Positions 1-11,073 are shown, counted from the first letter of the stretch. The stretch is DNA of 64,000 nt from Symbiodinium sp. CCMP2592 (GCA_905221615.1 CAJNDT010006016.1:180001-244000); one strand, 5' to 3'. A program made the numbers and translations. The notes: generated by a model not told the origin, from the letters alone.

Positions 1-9
1 ACGAAAGAT

Positions 10-180
10 CCCTACAAAGAAGTTTTGCATCACTCCACTTCTCCTTTACCAACAGCCGCAAGCTACAATCGCGTCTTTTTTGCGAAACGTTGTCACCTGG
101 GCGATCGCTGATCTACCTGCGATGTGGAGTGAGCTGACAAGCAATTTGACCCGGAATCTGCTGGCGGTTCTCTTAACGTG
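10..180. repeat. Diverged direct repeat, left copy
   Basis: About 170 bp that recurs at 1077-1249. Shared blocks include ccctacaaagaag, catcactccacttctcct, gcaagctacaatcg, gatcgctgatcta and gatgtggagtgagctgaca, in the same order and spacing with small indels. The two copies flank the inverted exon-like family at 329-797, so the whole 1.25 kb may be one segmental duplication or a decayed repeat-flanked element. Confidence 0.8.
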
Positions 181-328
181 CCTTTCCACCTCGCACCCTC
201 AGTGTCAGGCGACGAGTGTTGGCGCCACGTATACCAAACCTCTACGGGTTCATGTCCAAGGTTTTCGGGAGCATGTCCAGCTCCATTTCGGCGCTCTTGG
301 CTTCAGCAAGCGCCATCTCCGCTTACGC

Positions 329-481
329 TTACGCCAAGGCAAGCTCTGCCTTGCGCTCTGCTTCTTGAACCATCTTCTCCACCAGTTCGCACACGTGCAG
401 GTCGGTAGAGCTTTCTTGTTCACAATCCATCATGCCCTCGTTCTCCGCCAGATCCGCCTCCAAGGCATTCGTAAGAGCAAC
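329..481 (-). CDS. Exon-like repeat unit U1
   Basis: An open segment of 50 codons closed by TAA at 329-331. The peptide runs from VALTNALEADLAENEG through MMDCEQESS to VEKMVQEAERKAELALA and is acidic and helical. Two sister units lie beside it: U2 on the plus strand (550-675) and U3 on the minus strand (690-797). Conservation at the protein level (ALEA-LAENEG, MDCEQE, VC-VE-M) suggests a duplicated coding exon. No family was recognised and there is no clear start codon. Confidence 0.5.
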   Translation of the reverse strand, partial: VALTNALEADLAENEGMMDCEQESSTDLHVCELVEKMVQEAERKAELALA

Positions 482-549
482 CCAAAACCGATGGGAGGGG
501 GAAGAGAGTTGAGGAGTTTGCTCTGTCGGGTTACTGGGTTCAAACTGGG

Positions 550-675
550 GTTGCTCTTACTGATGCCTTGGAGGCGGAGCTGGCGGAGAACGAGGGCTTC
601 ATGGATTGTGAACAAGAAATCTCTACCGACCCGCATGTGTGCGACGAAGTGGAGAGGATGATCCAAGTAGCAGAG
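550..675 (+). CDS. Exon-like repeat unit U2 (inverted copy)
   Basis: Same peptide as U1 in the opposite orientation: VALTDALEAELAENEGF, then MDCEQEISTDPHVCDEVERM. The frame stays open past the homologous part to a TGA at 742-744, but the extension is only the antisense of U3. This is the only segment I judge coding-like on the plus strand, and it is clearly an inverted duplicate. Confidence 0.45.
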
Positions 676-689
676 CCAAGGCTCTTCTT

Positions 690-797
690 CTTGAATCATC
701 CTCTCCACCTCGTCGCACACATCTTTCTGCCTCACAATCCATGACGCCTGCGTTCTCCATCAGAACCACCTCCTCCGAGATATTGGTAAGAGCAAGC
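690..797 (-). pseudogene. Exon-like repeat unit U3, frameshifted
   Basis: Third copy of the U1/U2 peptide. It begins LALTNISEEVVLMENAGVMD. After CEAE the match to the CDEVERMIQE part continues only in another frame, so the copy carries a frameshift and lacks several codons present in U1 and U2. Confidence 0.5.
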
Positions 798-1076
798 TTA
801 GGGTTGCCATGGCGCTTCCGCTCCATGCCGGCCTTCTCACGGGCGGCCTTTGCCAGGGGGCATTGCTTTACCATGTGCCTCAGGATACGGATGGAGCAGG
901 CACGAGCCTGGGCTGCTCCTCGGCGGCCGCCGTGCGCCATGCGTCTGGCCGGATGTGGAACAGAGCCGTCCTAAGGCCTCCGATGACGAAATCTCAATCG
1001 CTCGAGCCACTATGGCACACGAAGGCATTGCACTCACTGCCAAATCGATCCGACAACAACTGACTCTGACACAGAC

Positions 1077-1249
1077 CCTACAAAGAAGCTATACATCACT
1101 CCACTTCTCCTGGCCCAACAGCAGCAAGCTACAATCGTTTTTTGCAGAACCATTGTGACTTGGGCAGCACATTGATCGCTGATCTATGTGGGATGTGGAG
1201 TGAGCTGACAAGCAGTGTGACCCCGGAATCTGTCGGCCTGTTTAACGTG
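1077..1249. repeat. Diverged direct repeat, right copy
   Basis: Partner of 10-180, with the same order of shared blocks, ending in the common tail taacgtg. Confidence 0.8.
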
Positions 1250-2826
1250 GCTGTTTATGGAAAGGCACAAGCAAGCTTTGGTACCTCGCTCAAGCCGTCG
1301 GCTTGAGTTTGAGAAGCTTCATGTCTGGGAGAGTCTGACGCTACGCGGAAGAGGCCACTAAGATGCTGCAGGTGCGGCAGGGCTTGGGCATCCCGCCCCG
1401 ATGCTATAGCTCCGTCCGGAGCAGTTCTCCTCAGGAGCCGGCGTGGTACACCCGATAGAACTCCAGCGCTTTGGCGGGGGGCATCCTGAAAACAAGCACG
1501 CGCACGTGGAAGAGTGTAGAGCTGTTAGGACCTCATCAGGGAAAGCTGCTAAAGTTCCTGGTTGCGCGCGAAAGCTAGTGAACCTCTGCTTCTACCAACA
1601 GACGCGGCAAGCGCTTGAGGACCAGTAGCAGATAGTAACGGCGGCAACAGTCATGTCGATAGGCGATAAGTATGCACTGATGGATTTTGAATGCCATCAT
1701 TGCGACATCACTATGGCTATCCTATCATGATCCTCCCGGTAATACTGGTCATCATCACCCATTTCGAAATTATCACACATCGTTGACATGGGGGTTCTGG
1801 TTTGTGCAGGCTCGGCACGAAGAAGACACCTTTGATTTAGCTTGCAGGGCATGTGCGCGAATCACCAGTTTTCCTCTACTCGACTATCCCACTGGCCCCT
1901 AGCTACCACAGTGGCAACAGAATCTTGAAGAAGCCACATATTCGCGTCAATCACGGCTGCACAACCGAACATAGCAGCATTCGTCTCTCTTCCCTTGTCA
2001 AGACATGCTTATATGTACGGGTCTCCTTTTTCAATATGGTTTTGCGCTACAGTATCGTTTTACATGATAGAAAACCTGAAGGTGCAGGGAGCCGCCGCCT
2101 TTGGTCCCCCGCTGCTTCGTTCCTGGGTGGGCTCAGAGTCCCGTTCTCGTCGCCTGAGTACTGTACGCTTGTGCGTCGCTGTTGCTGGAATCTTCGCCAT
2201 GACTAGAAGCACGACTGCATGAGAAACGGTGAACTGCGCTTGTTGCTACTGGTGCTGCTAATTACAACTTAGAATCACCGAGCGAAAGCTAGGAGAGGCT
2301 TGCCGGAAGCGGCTGCTAAGTCTGACTGACAGGTTTCAAAGGGCACAACAGGAGTGAATCCGACGACTGCGAAACGATCGGAACTTCGGTTTTCGCCTAG
2401 TTTGGGCGGCGGGAGGTCCGACAGCCACAAGAATTTAAAGCCCCGACAGATTGCAGTGATGGCCAGTTTGAGGCTTGGGGTTCTTGTGGACTTCGGACAT
2501 GGGATCTACACTGAAAGAACTCTGTGGCCATCGGCTTGCAAAGCACTGCCCTCATATTCCCGAAGTCACCTGTCTGCAGTACTTTCTGAGGTTCCGTCTC
2601 ATCTCCTCCGCTGGCTCTGTCAGCAGCTGGTCATCGTTCTGGCGAAAAAGTCTGGCACTTAGATCTCTGGTACTCTAGATGCTACACCTCTTGCGCTGGT
2701 TCTCACTCTGCTACTCTTTGCCAGAAGGCATTTTGGTTCTACATCTAAAACTATCGTATGCTATAAGCATCTGTTCCAGGAACTCCTGCTGTCTTTGCTT
2801 TTAGTTGTCCCAATAACATTTCCTGC
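1250..2826. other. Unassigned sequence
   Basis: Only short open frames on both strands, none with a convincing composition, a motif or a clear exon boundary. No repeat structure beyond short motifs was seen. Confidence 0.5.
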
Positions 2827-3105
2827 TCAGAATAATGAAGCGTCATCAGGACTAATTAAGAGGAGATGGGGTTCCGAAGCCTCTAGCCGGGGCCGCAGCG
2901 CAAGGCGGTGAAGCATGGCAAATACCTCGATGACAGGACTGCTGTGCAATGGATTTTGCGCTCCATGTATCATGTATACATGCACAGGCTCACGAGGAAT
3001 CCAAGCAAGCACGCATGCAAGGCAAATGCCGCAGTCAATAGTACCAGTATCTGTATAAGATCTAGGGATCCCGGAATCTAGGTCTCCCGTGAGGGCACAG
3101 GCCAT
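2827..3105 (-). CDS. Hypothetical 92-aa protein
   Basis: ATG-initiated frame ending in TGA. It starts MACALTGDLDSG and contains IHGAQNPLHSSPVIEVF and LISPDDASLF. Not recognised. It agrees with the minus-strand direction of the other coding-like segments here. It could be a single exon, or chance. Confidence 0.3.
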   Translation of the reverse strand: MACALTGDLDSGIPRSYTDTGTIDCGICLACVLAWIPREPVHVYMIHGAQNPLHSSPVIEVFAMLHRLALRPRLEASEPHLLLISPDDASLF

Positions 3106-4760
3106 CTAGCAGCGGCCTGGAACACCCGGTTCAAAGAGTCCTGGCACTAAAACAAGTGCACGCATTGCAGAGGTCGACTTCGCAGGATTGCAGTTTGAGG
3201 TGGGGCGGAAGCGTATTCTCAGTGCAAGCGATCATGACGCTACTATGGTTGCTTCCATTACTATACTGCACCATGGGCATACGACGATTACAGTGCGCCT
3301 CCTAGAACAGGTGCAACTGCTTCGGTCGCATTATCTTCGCTGCTCCTGCCATAACTATGTCTGCGCTCCTGTGGGAACTCTTATCAGTAAGCGTAACACA
3401 CTGTAGCAACTGCCAGATACGGCTGCTTCTTTAAATTGTATTTGTTTCGCTACTGCTACACTGTTGCCACTATTACTAGTCGTGCTAGTGCTACCCCTGC
3501 GAGTATTCCTACCTTGGCGGGCACAGTGCGACGACTCGGACTGTCCTGGCCTGCTTTGTTGACATGAGACTTGGATTTACTGCTGTTTTCCGCATATTCA
3601 CAATTCGACTGCTACAGTATGAAAATAGCTCCTTGGCAGTCCTACTGCAACATGCGACAAGAACATTTACTCTGTGATAAGTGCTATGTAGTGGATGCTG
3701 CGTCGCATGCGGTACGATATCGGCAGGTGTAAAACATAATTAATATCACGACAAGATATGTTTACGTAGCACATTATGCTAGACACAGCAAAAGAAAGGT
3801 GTTTACACACGAACGAACCCAGCCTGCCTGCCTCGTAGAAAGTTCGGAAGTGTCGCTCTGCCACCTGCAGGTACAAGAGAGATCTGCTCTATCGGTCACC
3901 AGCGAAAGGTGCAGGCCAGCGCCGCACTGCTGGGAAAAGGCAAACGCTGTCTGTCTGCACATCGCAAACCTACACCCAATGCCCTAGGAATATACAGAAT
4001 GCTAGCTCTGCCATGCTCTGCCGTTGCTAGTGTTGTGTATACTGTTGTACTGTTAGGCCAATCTGCTATGTAGTACTTTCGAGGACTGTCTGTTTCGCCT
4101 CGATGGCGGACTTGCTGTCGGCAGCCACCAGCCAGGAACATGCCTTGCGGTATGTTTCCTGGTCAGGGAGAAAAGTCTGCGCCAACTACAAGAATAGTTG
4201 TGTGTGTGTGTGTGTGTGTCTGAGTCTATGTATGCAAATCGACAAGTGTGAAAAGTCTCTGTGTGTTTGTGTCTGCGCGTCTATATATGTATAACATAAT
4301 AATAACAACAATAACAAAATTAACAACAATAATACTGGCAATGATAATACTAATAAACGCGTCGACACACAAGGACGTGCACTGCAAATGTGAGTTCTGC
4401 AGTCATTAGTGCTTCAAGTCTCAAGCCAGTGGCACATTGCTAGTAGAAGCCAGAATTCTCTAACCTGCTACGTCACGAAGAACACCAGAGCTGAGGGGCA
4501 AGCAGCGGCGCAGCGCAACGGCCGAGTTTGCAAGACATGTAAAGGGAACAGTGGCTGGGGCCTGATGCGTCAAGCAACCCCTAAACCCCAAACCCACGAT
4601 TTAGAGTACAATTAGGGTTTTAGTGTTTAAGGAAGCTGCACCTTTTTCAACAATTCACTAGCAGATGTGAAAGTTCCTGGATCCTCACGGATGATGGACA
4701 GTTCAAGCCTCCCGGGACAGCGCGAAGCTGAGCACAGGCTCCCCCTGCACCTCGGGATGT
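3106..4760. other. Unassigned sequence with a short (GT)n
   Basis: No supported gene. It contains a (GT)n run at about 4199-4220 and an AT-rich aataacaacaataac stretch at 4299-4345, then a short telomere-like aaccccta/aaacccc tract near 4577-4620. Confidence 0.5.
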
Positions 4761-4861
4761 GGGGGTTTCCGAAAACTAGGGGTACCTTGTTTTGGAGTCC
4801 TTATAATAAGGATCCTACTATTTGGGGTCCTGAATTAGGGCACTTATTTTGGGAAACTCCC
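4761..4861. mobile_element. MITE-like element, family B, copy 1
   Basis: Begins gggggtttccg and ends gggaaactccc, an imperfect terminal inverted repeat. The core is palindromic (cttataataag beside ggatcc). The flanks read ATGT on both sides, a possible 4-bp target duplication. Orientation is opposite to the copy at 46165-46266. Confidence 0.8.
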
Positions 4862-4992
4862 ATGTGGCCGACTCACATCGCTGCCGCAGAGTCTCAATGA
4901 ATCAAACACACACATTGCTACCGCACGGCAATCGGCACGATGGGCTTCTCAGGCGTGTGCTCGAAAACTGGATCCGAAGACCTGGGCAAAAC

Positions 4993-5226
4993 TCAATGGT
5001 GGAGCGATCCTAGTTTCCGCAAGTCCTCGTAGAGCCAAATTCCAGACAGGCGCGAAGCCTGCTTGGCTCCCGGCTTTTCTGTGTTGGCCCAACTTTGACT
5101 CCCAAGTTGACCAATACATTCACAACTCTGCTGGATTGGGGCCCAGGCTTTCTGAGACCTCTTTGATTGGGCGGCCTGATGTAGAAGTTCATCCTGCATC
5201 CATCGAAGCTCGTCATGAAAAACCTT
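4993..5226 (-). CDS. Exon-like segment, probably terminal
   Basis: Open for 77 codons from an AG at 5227-5228 (gcatcag before aaggtt) to TGA at 4993-4995. The peptide starts KVFHDELRWMQDELLHQAAQ and ends LYEDLRKLGSLHH. Its hydrophilic, helix-like composition is typical of real exons. Not recognised. It may belong with 5783-5920 and 6234-6362, but stop codons end both this segment and 5783-5920, so more than one gene is possible. Confidence 0.5.
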   Translation of the reverse strand, partial: KVFHDELRWMQDELLHQAAQSKRSQKAWAPIQQSCECIGQLGSQSWANTEKPGAKQASRLSGIWLYEDLRKLGSLHH

Positions 5227-5324
5227 CTGATGCTGGTTACCACCACTCGCAGCTCAATCCCAAAACACCTTGGAGAATCGCCTTCTGAGAAGGCTCTGTT
5301 CCCTCGAAGTGCGGAAGAATCTAA

Positions 5325-5417
5325 AAGAGGGGCCGTTTATTTAGAATAGGGCTTTCGGGCCCACTTTTCGGGCCCACGAATACTAGAGTTACTTATAATA
5401 AGGAACCCAAAAATAGC
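5325..5417. mobile_element. MITE-like element, family A, degenerate copy
   Basis: Has the family-A left end (aggggcc then tttagaataggg) and the internal ataaggaaccca-aaaatag block, but the right terminal repeat has been replaced by an AT microsatellite. It also contains a 14-bp tandem, ttcgggcccac, twice. Confidence 0.55.
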
Positions 5418-5419
5418 AA

Positions 5420-5470
5420 TTATATATATATTTATATATAGTGTGTATATATATATATATATATACTATA
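5420..5470. repeat. (TA)n microsatellite
   Basis: Alternating TA tract interrupted by tttatata and gtgtg. Confidence 0.9.
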
Positions 5471-5604
5471 ATTATACCTATAAGTATAACTATTCAGGCA
5501 CCTACATTAGCAGAACTCAACGCGAGTTCGGTCCCGATAGGGCTCGGAGTAGTCTGGCAGCCTCAGGGGACGTCAAAATGGTTTGTGGCCTTTTGTTGCT
5601 TTAA

Positions 5605-5750
5605 TTTGAGGTTAAGAGGTTTAGGGTTTAGGGTTTAGAGGTTTAGGGTTTGGGATTTAGGGTTTAGGGTTTGCAGGTTTGGGGTTTAGGGTTTAGGTTT
5701 CAGGGTTCAGGGCCTAGGGGTCAGGGTTTGGAGTTTAGGGTTTAGGGCCA
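5605..5750. repeat. Telomere-like TTTAGGG tract
   Basis: Tandem, degenerate gtttaggg/ggtttaggg units with variants such as tttgggg and ttcaggg. It lies just downstream of the stop codon of the exon at 5783-5920 in the direction of transcription. Confidence 0.9.
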
Positions 5751-5782
5751 CCCCCTTGCTGTGTGTTTCTGTGTTAGTTCTG

Positions 5783-5920
5783 TTAGTTAGAGTTGCCTCC
5801 ATAAACAACCATTCCCTGTACAGCTTGGAATGCTCTTGCTACCATCGCTGCAATTGCTCGTGCCTCAAGATAACCTGAAACTTTGGCATTGCCGAAAACC
5901 GCAGACCGCGCCTTCGATAG
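5783..5920 (-). CDS. Exon-like segment, probably terminal
   Basis: Acceptor-like ttggcag precedes an open stretch of 45 codons ending in TAA. The peptide reads LSKARSAVFGNAKVSGYLEA, then RAIAAMVARAFQAVQGMVVY and GGNSN. The alanine- and valine-rich helical composition is strongly protein-like. No family recognised. Confidence 0.5.
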   Translation of the reverse strand, partial: LSKARSAVFGNAKVSGYLEARAIAAMVARAFQAVQGMVVYGGNSN

Positions 5921-6233
5921 CTGCCAATTCCAAGCCGTCGAACACTTCGACAGAAACGACAATGAATAGTACAACGGCTGCATACCTTTGACCAGTCATG
6001 AAAGCCTGCAGCGTGAGGTCGAGCACCGGGCGCCGCATGCAACGCCCTCTCCTCGGTTCTCAGGCAACTTGCGAACTTTCGTCTCGGGTGAAGCGAAATG
6101 CCTCCCGGTCACAACTGCAGGCTCAGGGCCGTGGAATCCGGGAGCTCGAGTCTGAAAGCTACATGACGTGATCCTCATTATGATCATCCTCAACGAAAAG
6201 CGCCCGCATAAGTTTCGGAATTCCCCAACCTAC

Positions 6234-6362
6234 GAAGGCAGTAGAACGAACGATTCCACAGCTTCCGCAGTTCTTGCCGAGGCGAGGACGACAGCAGCCA
6301 GGCCCCCAAAGAATGGCACAGCCCAGGTGCTGTTCTCGGCCCAGGGCGTTTGTTGAGCGCAG
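6234..6362 (-). CDS. Exon-like segment with a hydrophobic stretch
   Basis: Bounded by acceptor-like aaacccag (start at 6362) and donor-like gtaggt (after 6234). It encodes CAQQTPWAENSTWAVPFF, GGLAAVVLASARTAEAV, then ESFVLLP. A Pro/Phe/Gly-led hydrophobic segment of about 15 residues could enter or span a membrane. Likely an internal exon of the same minus-strand gene as 5783-5920. Function unknown. Confidence 0.5.
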
Positions 6363-6943
6363 CTGGGTTTTACAGATGAGGGTCTGGGCCTTCTGGCCGG
6401 TGCTCAAGCACACGTCAACTTATGCTTCACCGGCTTGATGTTTCTGTGTTTCACTATGGAAAATGATCTGATTTCTGACCCATGGCAGTACCGAATCATT
6501 CTGCTGCTCCAGCACCAGACAGAACTGTCATTGCTGTCCCTCTGTTCAGGTTACTCTTCCACTGTTGCACTCTTGCCGCTTGTACAGTCCGGCTGACGTT
6601 GAGGTAGCCTTAGGCTTTGATGCGGGTTGCCGGCAACATCAGCAGGTCCAACACCAGCACAACAAGCGGGACAAGAATACATTCATGGACGCTGGTACCG
6701 TCGTCCCGTCATGGTGTCGGCCCGCCCTCCTGTTCCGCCTCACCATCAACATAGCCACCGTTTCGAGGGGGCGTCATCTTTTCCCTCCTCTTCACGATCA
6801 GAGTCATCACGAACATCATCAACTGCAACATGCCAATTGCCAGCCTCCCATTTCCCACCAAAGAGACTCATCGGGCCGGCCACCACACCCAACAAACCTC
6901 CTGTTGTGCAATGTTCAACCCCATCAAACCCTACAAGTAATGT

Positions 6944-7021
6944 AGGGGCCTTTCTACTTAGAATAAGGTATAATGACAACAAGGAACCCCCAAAATAGTA
7001 TAGGTAACTCTGAAGGCCCCT
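6944..7021. mobile_element. MITE-like element, family A, copy 1
   Basis: Starts aggggcctttctacttagaa and ends with the inverted end aaggcccct. It carries the family core aaggaacccccaaaatagta and is short (78 bp) because part of the centre is missing. Confidence 0.8.
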
Positions 7022-7421
7022 ATATTATGAAACTTCATCACTTCATGGCTGGGATGCCGGCATTCACAAGCATATTCCACCAGGAAACGCGCAGCCTTGG
7101 TACGTTTTGGGTGGCTCATGAGTCCGAAGCTTCGGGGATCCTTCAAATTTTCTGGGCTCTTCTTAAGGAATCTAGTTTAAGATACCATGATAGGGATCCA
7201 TAGTAAATAACATGGCTTCTTTGCTGTGGTAACTTGGACTAAATCCCTTGACAAGAACCCAGCCAATTTTGAAACCCTGCCCTGAGAGCCGAAGCTTCCA
7301 AGCTGTGAACTGCTTAAGACCGCTAACAAAATTTCTCAAGCAAGTACGTTTTCAGCGTGGCTTCCGAATTCTTATTGATCTTCTGCCCCTGTCTGGAGAG
7401 GCCAGTGTACATAATCGGGAT

Positions 7422-7423
<2 letters not shown>

Positions 7424-7491
<68 letters not shown>
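7424..7491. repeat. (GA)n microsatellite
   Basis: Pure (GA) run of about 34 units. The long Arg/Glu and Ser/Leu frames crossing it are artefacts. Confidence 0.97.
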
Positions 7492-7496
<5 letters not shown>

Positions 7497-7696
7497 CATC
7501 CGCAAGTGGGACAGCTCCCCCGAATCCTTCAACATTGACACATCCTACTTTCGCACACCGAGGTCTCGAGCGTAGAGAGGATCCGCCGGCGCCGCAGCAG
7601 GGGGTGACCCCTTTCCTGACACCGAGCGGAGCTGCAAACCCTGCTTGAAGTCGTAAGGCTAGACTAGGCCCGACTAGGCCATGAAGGCGCAATCCA

Positions 7697-7801
7697 TCAG
7701 CGTGCGAGCTCTGCGAGCCCCTCTGCCCCAAAAGCCCAAGCGCTGTCCTGCGCGAAAACGTCCGCGATCTCCTGCTCAAGGGGCAGGCCGGGGGCTCTGC
7801 C
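7697..7801 (-). CDS. Exon-like segment, terminal
   Basis: After acceptor-like ctcttag comes an open run of 34 codons: GRAPGLPLEQEIADVFAQDS, then AWAFGAEGLAELAR and TGA at 7697-7699. Acidic/alanine-rich helical composition. Too short for any homology-based tool to list easily. Not recognised. Confidence 0.45.
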   Translation of the reverse strand, partial: GRAPGLPLEQEIADVFAQDSAWAFGAEGLAELAR

Positions 7802-8747
7802 CTAAGAGCCTGACGAAACCTTCATCAGTGATGCCTCTTCATGAGTGTATGAAACCCTGCTACACAAAACCCGTCGGAGCAGTGGCCGCAAGGACGATCC
7901 ACCAAAAGAGGCTCCCACTCGCAAACGACACGAGGCCTCGGGCTGCATAAGCACGAGCGGGAGGAGGTCCCCAAGCACGAAGATGTACTTCAAGGTGTAC
8001 TCCTCTCACTCGGTCGATTGAAGACTCAGGACTCTCCGAAAGCACAGACAAAAGCCATCACCCCCATCCACGTCGGCAGTCCTGGACCGCCAACTGATCA
8101 CTGTCTGACAGCTCGTAGATCAGCTCGCCTTTCCGCAAGCTTGCAAAGCAAGTCGCACATCGGCCAATTTGGGGCAAAACAACAGTTGCAAGTACAAGTC
8201 AGCTCCATCCAGACTTCAGGCACCCAGAGCATCAAAGCAAAACTATTAAAGCCCAACTCCGAAGCCCAGGAGGAGAAATCTCGAGACCGAGCCTGCGGAA
8301 TCGTAGAGCGACCTGACATATCCTGATCGCATGCAAGGCGCGCTACCGACAAGTGAATAGCACGTTTGTCAAAGTCGGACGTCTATGAACCAAATCGAAT
8401 GCGTAACCTGGACGTCCCCAGCTGGGCAACAACCAAATCAATGAAATGAACCTGCTCGCACCCCGATCACAAGCCTCAAGTCCTGGAATCCATCTGCTAA
8501 GCTTTCTTTAAGAGCCCTGCCTGCTTGCATAATGCGAGTCGTGCGCTGGCCAATCTGCCAGGAGCAGCAGTTGAAACGACGCTGAGCTGAGCTTTCTTGC
8601 TCTTGTCCAAGCAGCCGTGTTCTTGCTATTTCATGGTCCACGCTTGTGCGCGGCCTCGCCCATGCCGATTACAACCATTCCCAACTTTGCCAAAACTCGC
8701 CGAGGCATGAAATTATTGCCTTTATGGCCGGGGCATCTATTGAAATT

Positions 8748-8785
8748 CCATCATCACCATCATCATCGTCATCATCATCATCACG
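8748..8785. repeat. (CAT)n microsatellite
   Basis: Run of cat/cac/cgt triplets. It explains the poly-His and poly-Ser frames crossing it. Confidence 0.9.
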
Positions 8786-8973
8786 AATGCCCATCATGGG
8801 CGTCACCACCGTCATCCTGCCAGTCGGGCCAGTGTTCGAAACTTTCGTAGTCGTCGTCGCAGCAACTCAGGCTTTTGTCGTGACAAACATCAGTGAATAA
8901 GCCTGAAATCCTTGCATGAGCCCCGTTTGTCGACTAGCACATGACTGCAGTATCCACAGCAAAGACTTTCCAC

Positions 8974-9222
8974 TCAGGCTATCAGAAAAACGAAATCCTT
9001 TGCGGGGCGCTTTTCTGCGATCTGCTCGACAACGAACAACGGCCGCATACTAAACGCGAGCACCTGCACCAAGTCTTTGGGCTCCGAAATTTCCGAAGAT
9101 GAAACGCACTGGGCCTCTTCGAGGTGCCCGAGAGCCGAGATGATGGAATTGACACCAGTGATATCCACCACCTCGCGAGAAGCGCACGGAAAGCGCCTTT
9201 GGGCTTCATCAGGTCGTTGCAC
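8974..9222 (-). CDS. Exon-like segment, hypothetical
   Basis: Open frame closed by TGA at 8974. The convincing part reads EVVDITGVNSIISALGHLEE, then AQCVSSSEISEPKDLVQVLA and MRPLFVVEQIAEKRPAKDFV. The first codon of the open stretch is GTG, so this is an exon rather than a whole gene, and the true left edge may be an acceptor near 9180. Not recognised. Probably the same gene as 9379-9609, lying downstream of it. Confidence 0.5.
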   Translation of the reverse strand: MQRPDEAQRRFPCASREVVDITGVNSIISALGHLEEAQCVSSSEISEPKDLVQVLAFSMRPLFVVEQIAEKRPAKDFVFLIA

Positions 9223-9378
9223 TTAAGTTCTGCTTGCTGCTTAGACCAAAGTGAAAAGTCGTGTACTGCGACTGCTACCGCGTACTACGACCGCATGTCT
9301 GCCATGTCTGCCTTTTCACCCACAACTTTCGCTGTCGAAGATCTGAGTGTCGCGCGCTGGGCTGACGGAACGCAATCT

Positions 9379-9609
9379 CTAGAAGCTCTCTGGCCTTCTG
9401 CAGCCTCGGAGGCGTGTACGAGATGATTGAGCTAACGCCAACTGCCGACAAGCGGTCTTGCTTCGAGCGGCATAGCCCAGGTGGCGCATAAGCCCCGAAG
9501 TCACTTCAATAACGGTGCCGTCGCAAAACTCCGGTCGTTGTCGTATCCCCTCTGGGGCGGCAACTTCTCCTGGAGCATCCACGGAGCTTCGAGGCAAAGG
9601 CCTTGCCAA
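9379..9609 (-). CDS. Exon-like segment, hypothetical
   Basis: Open without an ATG. The coding-like core is VDAPGEVAAPEGIRQRPEFC, then DGTVIEVTSGLMRHLGYAAR. Another frame just downstream, at about 9410-9370, reads LQKARELLEIAFRQP and may be the next exon. Not recognised. Part of the same minus-strand series as 8974-9222. Confidence 0.35.
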   Translation of the reverse strand: MARPLPRSSVDAPGEVAAPEGIRQRPEFCDGTVIEVTSGLMRHLGYAARSKTACRQLALAQSSRTRLRGCRRPESF

Positions 9610-9759
9610 CTGCGAAAAATGGCAGCTTCTCTATTAAGCCCAGACGTACCTGAGACAGGAAAAACTCGGGACAGACACTGGTCCTCAAGCTGCCTTCCCT
9701 GTCCTGACCGATATCACTGGTCTTGTATGTGCAGGTACTTTGATGCTCTTGCTTATTGA

Positions 9760-10854
9760 AGATGCCGCTCTCCTTGCTTCGCTTCTGTTCTTGCTGAAAC
9801 TCTTGCTATCACGTGACCACCGCTGCTATTTGCGACTCCCATGACAACTACTACTACTCAATACCTGCCGATTATCACTGTTACCACTGTCGCTGCCAAG
9901 CCGTGCCTGCCCCGTTGCTGACTGTCATTACATCCTCAGTAATGTGATGAGCATGCATGCTATCACCACGGATATGACTGCTTCCATTGGTTCGATCATC
10001 ACTAGTTGGTGTGATCACTGAACTCCGGTCATCATCGCTGTGACCGCTATGAAAACAGCACTTACACTTCCGAGGAAGAGCCGTTGGCTCCTTGAGCATC
10101 CCGTCTCTGGACACATCAAGATGAATGCGCCGTCCGAAACCGCAGCTCTAGCCCGAACTCAAAGAAAGCCGCATTGACACTCATGATGTCTGCGACCCAT
10201 GACTGATGAAGACGACGAGCGGGATGACTGTGATGACTGCACTATGTGACTTTTGATGATGCCGACTGTTGCTGTCGGGAGGATGCTGATAAATCTGTTG
10301 ACCATGATGTCCTCTACTGTCTCCGGTCTCAGAAAACCCGAGTTTCGCATGTCCAGCGCCTGCTTGTGGCAGGAGCCAGAGTGACGAAAGCCATCCCATG
10401 ATGTTGAGCGCAGCTCGCCCGCATCCGCATTGGCACCGACAGCTCCGCTCACTGATCACACAAGTCTCTGCTTGGCAACCCTACATGGCGACACCCTTAC
10501 AAACAAGATGAATCTCTGCCTGTCACTCCTGAATTTGCACTAGTGGGCCTTTATCCTTACTACTGCGACAACACGATGTCACAGGCACCTCCGGGATGAT
10601 CAATTCTACGGCCGGGCTGTCGCCCGCATTTCTCATGCCACGACCCAAACTTCGTGTTTCGTAATTGAAACATGCGTGTTCGTTTGACATCGTTTGACTA
10701 GGTGTGCATAGTATCCTCTGGGTTCTCGCCTAGCTGAAAAGTATGTCAGAGATGTCGGAATAGCACAGCTATGCACAGCTCATGTAGAGGCTGTTAGAAC
10801 TTTCTCTGGCTATGGCTTCCTGCTGAAGGAGCCTCGGCAGCGACACGCATGACG
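9760..10854. other. Unassigned sequence
   Basis: Diffuse act/atc triplet bias around 9760-10300 but no clean repeat. Open frames are short and unconvincing. Confidence 0.45.
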
Positions 10855-11073
10855 CTACTCTTGCTTCGTCTCGAATGAAAAGATCAGGGAGTGCACTGCA
10901 GTGCTGGTCTGTAAGCGCCTGGGCTCGGGCTTTTCGATGATGGCCGAGAACTGCTCATCAAGACTGAAAATCGGAGCTTTATGGGGCCAGCGACTCTGTT
11001 GGCTTGGCGGAAGCCATGAAATATGTCGTTTTATGTCTGATCCTGGCGGCGCAATTGCGTCGCGGCGATACAT
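10855..11073 (-). CDS. Hypothetical 72-aa protein or first exon
   Basis: Starts at an ATG (11071-11073). It reads MYRRDAIAPPGSDIKRHISW and later EQFSAIIEKPEPRRLQTSTA before a stop. It lies about 570 bp downstream of the retrotransposon in the same orientation. Not recognised. The antisense frame is open too, so the call is tentative. Confidence 0.35.
   Translation of the reverse strand: MYRRDAIAPPGSDIKRHISWLPPSQQSRWPHKAPIFSLDEQFSAIIEKPEPRRLQTSTAVHSLIFSFETKQE

Larger units (their letters stand above)
535..810. repeat. Large inverted repeat (U2/U3 hairpin)
   Basis: U2 on the plus strand and U3 on the minus strand form inverted arms meeting at about 677-690 in the small palindrome agagccaaggctct. 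The inner arms gtggagaggatgat and atcatcctctccac are exact complements. Confidence 0.7.
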
